Below, in pieces: positions 5,626-10,380 of a stretch of 10,380 nt of DNA. Positions within the stretch are counted from its first letter, which is position 1; each line of letters starts with the position of its first letter. This stretch comes from Holophagales bacterium UBA2201 (GTDB lineage Bacteria; Acidobacteriota; Thermoanaerobaculia; UBA2201), in assembly GCA_002327305.1 (NCBI GenBank), contig DCUZ01000117.1:10937-21316 (forward strand), given 5' to 3'. The position numbers were made by a program, and so were the translations under genes. The notes beneath the pieces were generated by a model. It had not been told where the DNA came from, ran no database searches, and was given only the letters and a program-made list of their open reading frames with translations.

Positions 5626-7890
5626 CTATTCGACGCCGGAACCCTTGCGGGGCATCGCCAGATAGACCCGCACGGTCGCATAGAGCAGCGGCAGGATGCC
5701 GGCGCCGATGAAGATGAGGTCGGAGGGCATCCTGAGCCACTCGACGAGATTCATGACCCCTCCCTGGAGGAACTCGGGACTGCGGGCGTACCAGTAGCCG
5801 TGGTCCAGCACCGCCTTCAACTGCCACACGCCCGCGGGGAAGAGGCTGGAGACCACCATCCCCAGCAGGCCGATGTTGAGCCCCCAGAAGGAGACCTTGA
5901 TGGGCTTCTCCACCCGCGCCCACGACGCTTCGGTGGAGGCCTGCCGCAGGGTGAAGACGAGCAGGGCCAGGGCCAGCATCCCGAAGACCCCCATCATGGC
6001 GGCGTGGCCGTGGTTGGTCGTCAGCACCGTGCCCACTTCGAAGTAGGAAACGACGGGCATGTTGATGAGGAAGCCGAAGACGCCGGCGCCCAGGAAGTTC
6101 CAGAACCCCACGGCCATGAGGAAGTAAAAGGTCCACTTGTGGGGGACGGCGACGGGTTTGTCGCAGACATCGCAGTGGCCGCGGCTCAACTTGATGAAGT
6201 CGGCGGCGTCGAGGGTGAGCAGCGTGAGGGGCACCACCTCGAGGGCCGAGAAGACCGCCCCCAGGGCCATGGCGGCCGAGGACTGCCCCGTCCAATACCA
6301 GTGGTGGGCCGTCCCGATGATGCCGCCGCCCAGGTAGAGGATGGCATCGAGGTAGACCACTCTAAGGGCGGTGGTCACCCTGACCAGGCCGAGGAGATAG
6401 AACATCACCGCCACCATCACGGTGACGAAGAGTTCGAAGAACCCCTCGACCCAGAGGTGGATGATCCAGAACCGCCAGGTGTCCACCACGGAGAAGTGGG
6501 AGGCCGAATTGAAGAAGAGGGCCGGCAGGTAAAAGACGGGGATGGCCGCCGCGGCGTAGAGGAACAGCGAGGAGATCTCCTTGCGCTCGGGGATCTGGAA
6601 GGCGGGGCGGAGGGCGCGGAAGAGGAGGACGAGCCAGAGGACGAACCCCACGGCCAGGAGGACCTGCCACGCCCGCCCCAATTCCAGGTACTCCCACCCC
6701 TGGTGTCCCACCCAGAACCAGAGGTCGCCCAGGAGGCTGTTCAGCCCCAGGGCCTCGCCCAGCATGCTGCCCAGGGCCACCACGACCAGGGCGCCGAAAA
6801 GGAGGTGGACCCCCTTGGCCTGCCCTTTGGGTTCGCTCCCGCCCACCGCGGGGGCCAGGAGGAGGCCGCCCGCCAGGTAGGCGGTGGCGATCCAGAAGAT
6901 GGCCAATTGGAGGTGCCAGGTGCGCAGAAGGTTGCTGGGGAGGAGGCCGGAGAGGTCCAGGCCGAAGAAGGAGCCGGGATCCACGCGGAAGTGGGCCGTG
7001 GCCGCCCCCAGGAGCGATTGCAGGAGGAACAGCGCGGCCACCACGACGAAATATTTGACCACCGCCCGCTGGCTGGGCGTCATCGTGCCCGGCAAAAGGG
7101 CGGGGTGGGCATGCCCCTCCACGCCCTTCCACCCCAGGTAGGCGAACTTGCCGAAGACGAAGAGGACGATGGCGGTGCCGCCGAGGAGGGCGACGATGGA
7201 GAGGGCGCTCCAGAGGACGGCGTCCCGCGAGGGGAGGTTGCCGGCGTCGGGGTCGTAGGGGAAGTTGGAGGTGTAGGAGTGGGCCTTGCCGGGCCGCTGG
7301 GCCGCGCTGGCCCAGGCGGCCCAGCCGAAGAAGGCCGTAAGATCCCGCAGTTCCTTGGGGTCGGTGATGTACTTGGCCGGGAGCCCCATGCTGGAATCGG
7401 GGGTGGCGAAATAGGCCGTCCATTTCTCCACCTGGCGGTCGAACGAACGGACCTCCGCTGCCGTAAGGGCGAGGGTGTCGGTCCCGGCGTCATACCGGTT
7501 CTCCTTAAGAAGGCGTCGCACCTCGCCGGCAATGGCTTCGTGCTCCTCTCCGGCCAGGGCATCAAAGGGCCTTCCGTGACGCTCGGCGGCCAGGTGGTCG
7601 CGGGCGTCGAGGACCAGGGTATGCAGGTAGTCCGCCGAGAAGTCGGGGCCCAGGTAGGCGCCGTGGCCCCACAGGGTCCCGTTGTCCATCAGGCCGTACT
7701 TGAGGAAGACCGCCTGCCCGGCCTGGATGTCGGCTTTGGTGAAGAGCGTTGAACCGTCGGGGGCGACGGCCCGGGCGGGGATGGGCGGCGCGTCCTTGTA
7801 ACTCGCCACCGTCATCCCGATGAGCACCGAAAATCCGACGATCATGACCAGGATCACCGTGTTCTTCCACCAGGGGGAAAGGGGCTCCAC
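5626..7890 (-). CDS. norB: Quinol-dependent nitric oxide reductase (qNOR)
   Basis: This 754-residue membrane enzyme reduces two NO to N2O using quinol electrons, for denitrification or NO detoxification. It has the single-subunit qNOR layout: an N-terminal helix at about 10-30, an extracytoplasmic region of about 200 residues (GLMDNGTLWGHGAYLGPDFSA region near 66-86), then the 12-helix haem-copper oxidase-like core. Metal ligands are all present: His326 (haem b) in RTWHL, FeB ligands His478, Glu482 (HLWVEG) and His529-His530 (GTAHHWYW), and His627 and His629 (NHGH) for haems b3 and b. The 51-residue spacing of His478 to His529 matches qNOR. No haem c CXXCH motif occurs, so it is not a cytochrome c-dependent form. 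GTG 7890 was chosen over TTG 7896 because AGGAGG lies 6 nt before it. A cytoplasmic loop carries HCDVC at 572-576, which may be subgroup-specific. A TetR-type regulator gene lies upstream on the same strand. Confidence 0.96.
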   Translation of the reverse strand: MEPLSPWWKNTVILVMIVGFSVLIGMTVASYKDAPPIPARAVAPDGSTLFTKADIQAGQAVFLKYGLMDNGTLWGHGAYLGPDFSADYLHTLVLDARDHLAAERHGRPFDALAGEEHEAIAGEVRRLLKENRYDAGTDTLALTAAEVRSFDRQVEKWTAYFATPDSSMGLPAKYITDPKELRDLTAFFGWAAWASAAQRPGKAHSYTSNFPYDPDAGNLPSRDAVLWSALSIVALLGGTAIVLFVFGKFAYLGWKGVEGHAHPALLPGTMTPSQRAVVKYFVVVAALFLLQSLLGAATAHFRVDPGSFFGLDLSGLLPSNLLRTWHLQLAIFWIATAYLAGGLLLAPAVGGSEPKGQAKGVHLLFGALVVVALGSMLGEALGLNSLLGDLWFWVGHQGWEYLELGRAWQVLLAVGFVLWLVLLFRALRPAFQIPERKEISSLFLYAAAAIPVFYLPALFFNSASHFSVVDTWRFWIIHLWVEGFFELFVTVMVAVMFYLLGLVRVTTALRVVYLDAILYLGGGIIGTAHHWYWTGQSSAAMALGAVFSALEVVPLTLLTLDAADFIKLSRGHCDVCDKPVAVPHKWTFYFLMAVGFWNFLGAGVFGFLINMPVVSYFEVGTVLTTNHGHAAMMGVFGMLALALLVFTLRQASTEASWARVEKPIKVSFWGLNIGLLGMVVSSLFPAGVWQLKAVLDHGYWYARSPEFLQGGVMNLVEWLRMPSDLIFIGAGILPLLYATVRVYLAMPRKGSGVE

Positions 7891-7896
7891 AGACAA

Positions 7897-7902
7897 CCTC
7901 CT
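7897..7902 (-). promoter_or_regulatory. norB ribosome binding site that decides the GTG start
   Basis: On the minus strand AGGAGG ends directly against a TTG (7896) but lies 6 nt from the GTG at 7890. The spacing favours GTG as the true start and shortens the longest open frame by two residues. I see no clear FNR, NsrR or NorR site in the 200 bases upstream. Confidence 0.7.
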
Positions 7903-7976
7903 CAGATTGAATTAACGGGACGGCGTCGAGGCCCCTCCCGCGAATCTCCTTGCCGTACGGGCCGGTTCCAGCGCCT

Positions 7977-8102
7977 TCAAGGGCGGTGGAAGGCCCCGCA
8001 CCTCCCGGAACCGACGGCTTCAGTCACCCCTTTTTCGAAGGCCTCGGGTAAGACGGCCGCGATGAGGGCGGGATGGCGTCCTTCGGCGGCCAAGGGGCTC
8101 AT
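7977..8102 (-). CDS. Possible 41-residue small ORF overlapping the tetR stop codon
   Basis: An ATG at 8102-8100 shares bases with the TGA stop of the TetR gene (ATGA overlap), the arrangement of translationally coupled genes. It runs 41 codons, beginning MSPLAAEGRHPALIAAV, to a TGA at 7979-7977. The first 28 residues are helix-friendly; the remainder is less gene-like. I do not recognise a family. It could be a short partner or leader peptide of the regulator, a decayed gene end, or chance. The remaining bases 7903-7976, leading to norB, contain nothing else I can name. Confidence 0.2.
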   Translation of the reverse strand: MSPLAAEGRHPALIAAVLPEAFEKGVTEAVGSGRCGAFHRP

Positions 8103-8698
8103 GCCGGCTTCAGGGCCTTATCGAAGGCCGTCCACGCCTCTTCCGCGGCCGTTGCCGCGTCCATCGCCCCCCCGCTGAGGTGTCCCATCAGGACAGCCGA
8201 TTGAAGCATGCCGACGAAAAGGCGTGCACAGGCCCGGGGGGGCAGGTCGCGCCTCAAACATCCGGCTTTCTGCCCCTCCTTGACGATGGCCTCGATGCCG
8301 TCCAGATATTCCATCAGGATGCCGTACAGTTTCGCCCTTTCGCTGGGGAACCGGCTTCCCAGTTCGTCCGAGAACACCAGGCGCGTCATCCCGGGGTTCT
8401 GCTTGAGGAGGATCAAGTGGCGGGCCAGCAACTGCCGCAACCGCCCGCACGGCTCGGACGAGGACTCGCGCACCGCCCGGATGTTGGCGCGGAGGTTTTC
8501 CCGGACCCGGTCCAGGATGATGCCGACGATCTGCATTTTGCCCTTGTAGTGGCGGTAGAGGGCGGAGGGGACCAGCCCTATCTGGCGGGCCAGGGCGGCC
8601 ATGTTGAGCCCCTTGAGGCCGCTCTGCGCGATCAACGCCGTCGCGGCGGAAACGATCTGCTCCTGCCTGAACGCGGTCACCCGCTTTTCGGCGGTCAT
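8099..8698 (-). CDS. TetR/AcrR-family transcriptional regulator
   Basis: This 199-residue, all-helical protein has the TetR DNA-binding domain at about residues 10-56, with helix-turn-helix at 32-51 (NMAALARQIGLVPSALYRHY). The C-terminal ligand and dimer domain covers about 75-195 and carries HLILLKQNPGMTRLVFSDELG at about 93-113, split here by a loop. Length is typical. The ATG at 8698 has a weak GGGGAG 6 nt upstream. A 16-bp palindrome 46 bases upstream is a strong candidate for its own operator. The gene lies 200 bases upstream of norB on the same strand with no obvious terminator between, so it may be co-transcribed with and regulate norB; TetR proteins are not the classical NO sensors, so that link is inference. 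The ligand is unknown. Confidence 0.92.
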   Translation of the reverse strand: MTAEKRVTAFRQEQIVSAATALIAQSGLKGLNMAALARQIGLVPSALYRHYKGKMQIVGIILDRVRENLRANIRAVRESSSEPCGRLRQLLARHLILLKQNPGMTRLVFSDELGSRFPSERAKLYGILMEYLDGIEAIVKEGQKAGCLRRDLPPRACARLFVGMLQSAVLMGHLSGGAMDAATAAEEAWTAFDKALKPA

Positions 8699-8743
8699 GC
8701 CCGGCTCCCCGGCAGGAGGTGGGGGAGATGCGGGATCATCAAA

Positions 8744-8759
8744 GTGAACAACCGTTCAC
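8744..8759. promoter_or_regulatory. Candidate TetR operator palindrome
   Basis: GTGAAC-AACC-GTTCAC is a perfect inverted repeat with 6-base arms and a 4-base centre, 46 bases upstream of the tetR start codon. Its size and position match autoregulatory operators of TetR-family proteins. A second perfect palindrome, ATGGCGCCAT, abuts it at 8760-8769. A matching -35/-10 pair is not obvious. Confidence 0.65.
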
Positions 8760-8790
8760 ATGGCGCCATTATTCCCGCCATCGACTCCCA

Positions 8791-8850
8791 CGCCGGCCGG
8801 AGGGTCCGTGATAATCCGGAGCCGCAGGCGGCGGGACCTGCGCCACTCCG
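8791..8850. repeat. Eroded dispersed copy of the 88-bp repeat family (copy 1)
   Basis: This segment aligns with the tandem array at 5182-5604. It shares the GCCGCAGG core, the ACCTGCGCCAC segment (8836-8846) and the upstream CGGCCGGAGGGTC, which also occurs at the norB-proximal end of the array (about 5600-5612). The first hairpin survives as GCAGG/CCTGC with an enlarged loop. It lies in the 333-base gap between tetR and asnS, where no gene is seen. Confidence 0.7.
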
Positions 8851-8934
8851 CGGAAAGGCAACATGCGGGAACGCGGGAATGCTCCCCCACCCGTCCGGTT
8901 GACGTGGTCTATCGGGTCATCGGGTCGTTGGATT

Positions 8935-9017
8935 GGAAATGGAGGGCCGACTCCCCCGCCGGCCCGACGATTCACAATAACCAATGCCGCAGATCCGAGG
9001 ACCCGCGTCACATTCCG
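8935..9017. repeat. Eroded dispersed copy of the 88-bp repeat family (copy 2)
   Basis: It aligns with the array unit in the same orientation. GGGCCGACTC (8944-8953), a CGGCCC arm, CCAATGCCGCAG (8981-8992), then GACCCGCGTCACATTCC (9000-9016) match array GGGCCGACTC, CGGCC, CCAACGCCGCAG and AACCTGCGCCACATCTCC. Both hairpin positions are recognisable but degraded. The copy ends two bases before the asnS -10 box. Between the two eroded copies, 8851-8934 holds only a tandem ATCGGGTC duplication (8911-8926). Confidence 0.7.
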
Positions 9018-9018
9018 C

Positions 9019-9024
9019 TATAAT
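9019..9024 (+). promoter_or_regulatory. asnS -10 element of a probable leaderless promoter
   Basis: A perfect TATAAT lies 7 nt before the asnS ATG at 9032, so initiation would fall at or beside the A of the start codon. There is no Shine-Dalgarno in between and no convincing -35 at 16-18 bases. A start site further upstream is not excluded. Confidence 0.6.
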
Positions 9025-9031
9025 ATCCGCC

Positions 9032-10357
9032 ATGAAGGACTTAACGCTCATCGTCGACTTGAAGGACCATATCGGCAAATCCGTACGGATGGGGGGCTGG
9101 GTGTATCATCTCCGCTCCTCGGGCAAACTGCGCTTCCTCGTCCTGCGGGACGGCACCGGCTATGTGCAGGCCGTCATCAGCAAGAAGGATGTCCCCGAAG
9201 AGGTGTGGACCCTGGCGGAGACCCTCACCTACGAGTCCAGCGTCGTCCTGGAGGGGACCGCCGTGGAGGACCCCCGCTCCCCCGGGAGTGTGGAACTGCA
9301 GTTAAAGGGCCTTGAACTGATCCACCTCAGCCCGGAGTACCCCATCCAGCCCAAGGAGCACGGGACGGAGTTCCTGATGGACCACCGCCACCTCTGGCTG
9401 CGCTCCAAGCGGCAGACGGCCATCCTGCGGGTGCGGGACGAGATCTGCAAGAGCATCCGCGACTTCTACTACGACCGCGGGTTCACCCTCATCGACAGCC
9501 CCATCCTCACCCCCACCTCCTGCGAGGGGGCCAGCACCCTCTTCGAGGTGAAGTATTTCGACGAATTGGCCTACCTCACCCAGTCGGGCCAGCTCTATAT
9601 CGAGCCCGCGTGCATGGCCCTCGGCAAGGTCTACTGCTTCGGCCCCACCTTCAGGGCGGAGAAGTCCAAGACCCGCCGCCACCTCACCGAATTCTGGATG
9701 GTGGAGCCCGAGGTGGCGTTCGCCGACCTCGAGGACCTCCTCGTCCTTGCGCAGGACTTCGTGGCCTACATCGTCGGCCGCGTCCTGGAGCGGCGCAAGG
9801 AGGAGCTGAAGCACCTCGAACGCGACCTCTCCAAGCTGGAGCGCATCACCACCCCGTTCATCCGGATGACCTACGAGGAGGCGGCCGACTTCCTGCTGAG
9901 ACCCGAGAACCAGGCCAGGATGAAGGAGGCCGAGGCCCCGCTGTTCACGCGGGGGAACGACTTCGGCGGGTTCGACGAGACCCTCCTGACGCAGGACGCC
10001 GAGCGCCCGGTCATGGTGACCCACTACCCCGCCGACATCAAGGCGTTCTACATGCAGCCCGACGAACAAGACCCGTCGAAGGCCAAGTGCGTGGACATGC
10101 TGGCGCCCGAGGGGTACGGCGAGATCATCGGCGGCTCGCAGAGGATCCACGACCACGACCTTCTTCTTCAGAGGATTCAGAAATGCGGCCTCCCGGTGGA
10201 GCCCCTGCAGTGGTACCTCGATATCCGCAAGTACGGCAGCGTCCCCCACTCCGGGTTCGGGATGGGGATCGAGCGGTGCGTGGCGTGGATCTGCGGCCTC
10301 CCGCATGTGCGGGAGACCATTCCTTATGCGCGGATGCTCAATCGGTTAAACCCTTAA
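9032..10357 (+). CDS. asnS: Asparaginyl-tRNA synthetase
   Basis: AsnRS charges tRNA-Asn with asparagine in the cytoplasm. The 441-residue protein is the expected length and shows the class IIb layout: an anticodon-binding OB fold at about 15-100 (VRMGGWVYHLRSSGKLRFLV region), then the catalytic domain with motif 1 near 148-165, motif 2 at about 206-227 (FRAEKSKTRRHLTEFWMVEPE in family form) and motif 3 at 408-421 (GFGMGIERCVAWIC). The C-terminal HVRETIPYARMLNRL is typical of AsnRS rather than AspRS. The open frame extends to an ATG at 8984, but those 16 residues lie in the eroded repeat and across the -10 box, so the ATG at 9032 is chosen. It is the only plus-strand gene. Presence of AsnRS suggests direct Asn-tRNA charging. 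Bases 10358-10380 show no terminator. Confidence 0.97.
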   Translation: MKDLTLIVDLKDHIGKSVRMGGWVYHLRSSGKLRFLVLRDGTGYVQAVISKKDVPEEVWTLAETLTYESSVVLEGTAVEDPRSPGSVELQLKGLELIHLSPEYPIQPKEHGTEFLMDHRHLWLRSKRQTAILRVRDEICKSIRDFYYDRGFTLIDSPILTPTSCEGASTLFEVKYFDELAYLTQSGQLYIEPACMALGKVYCFGPTFRAEKSKTRRHLTEFWMVEPEVAFADLEDLLVLAQDFVAYIVGRVLERRKEELKHLERDLSKLERITTPFIRMTYEEAADFLLRPENQARMKEAEAPLFTRGNDFGGFDETLLTQDAERPVMVTHYPADIKAFYMQPDEQDPSKAKCVDMLAPEGYGEIIGGSQRIHDHDLLLQRIQKCGLPVEPLQWYLDIRKYGSVPHSGFGMGIERCVAWICGLPHVRETIPYARMLNRLNP

Positions 10358-10380
10358 AAACAGTTTCGAGTTGCGAGTTT

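Noticed and set aside
5179..5681. Repeated-peptide ORFs across the tandem array
   Set aside because: They arise because the repeat lacks stops in some frames; 88 is not divisible by three, no ribosome site precedes them, and they cross into norB antiphase.
5800..7752. 650-residue plus-strand open frame antisense to norB
   Set aside because: It is a high-GC shadow with Gly/Glu/His/Gln low-complexity content, whereas the minus-strand frame carries every qNOR ligand.
5626..7890. NO dismutase instead of NO reductase
   Set aside because: NO dismutase-like proteins have altered FeB and quinol-site residues; here HLWVEG and the His-His pair are intact, so a normal qNOR is the better reading.
8023..8040. 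Terminator after tetR
   Set aside because: A run of A/T and short pairing (CCTT/AAGG) is present, but there is no stable GC stem followed by U residues in the direction of transcription.
8984..9031. Longer AsnRS N-terminus from ATG 8984
   Set aside because: The extension lies within an eroded repeat and the TATAAT box, and family members begin at the equivalent of MKDLTLIVDL.
9302..10306. 334-residue minus-strand open frame antisense to asnS
   Set aside because: Shadow of the AsnRS gene, which has all class II motifs on the plus strand.

Overview
The window is high-GC bacterial chromosome and reads as ordinary core and accessory genes rather than a phage or mobile element. The lineage cannot be fixed from the sequence. 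The GC-rich coding, the single-subunit quinol nitric oxide reductase and the intergenic palindromic repeat family would suit a poorly cultured Gram-negative group such as Acidobacteriota, but that is a guess.

Layout, left to right. (1) Positions 1-1922, minus strand: a MocR/PdxR-type regulator (GntR wHTH fused to an aminotransferase fold) is followed after 10 bases by pdxS, the PLP synthase lyase subunit, which runs off the left edge. The pdxS Shine-Dalgarno overlaps the regulator's stop codon, so the two probably form one vitamin B6 operon. (2) Positions 2103-5116, minus strand: a three-gene overlapping operon of a YtrA-like GntR repressor, an ABC ATPase and a 638-residue ABC-2-like permease with a C-terminal domain of about 400 residues, probably outside the cytoplasm. 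The permease gene is much AT-richer than everything around it. (3) Positions 5182-5604: a tandem array of 4.8 units with an 88-bp period. Each unit carries two hairpins, and units of two subtypes alternate. (4) Positions 5626-7890, minus strand: a canonical quinol-dependent NO reductase, with a TetR-family regulator 200 bases upstream on the same strand. (5) Positions 8699-9031: a palindromic candidate TetR operator, two eroded copies of the same repeat family found at 5182-5604, and a -10 box just before the next gene. (6) Positions 9032-10357, plus strand: asparaginyl-tRNA synthetase.

How the genes fit together. PdxS makes PLP, and its partner regulator has a PLP-binding fold, so the left operon looks like a cofactor-feedback unit. 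The GntR-ABC set resembles envelope-stress or antibiotic-responsive Ytr-type transporters. The NO reductase detoxifies or respires NO from the quinol pool, and the TetR gene may share its transcript. Two genes (the pdxS-linked regulator and asnS) have -10-like hexamers 6-7 nt from the start codon, suggesting leaderless mRNAs. A third (gntR) appears to have a leader of only about 5 nt.

I found no clear, wholly new biological system. The most unusual items are the two-hairpin repeat family with complementary loops, and the AT-rich permease with its large unexplained C-terminal domain.
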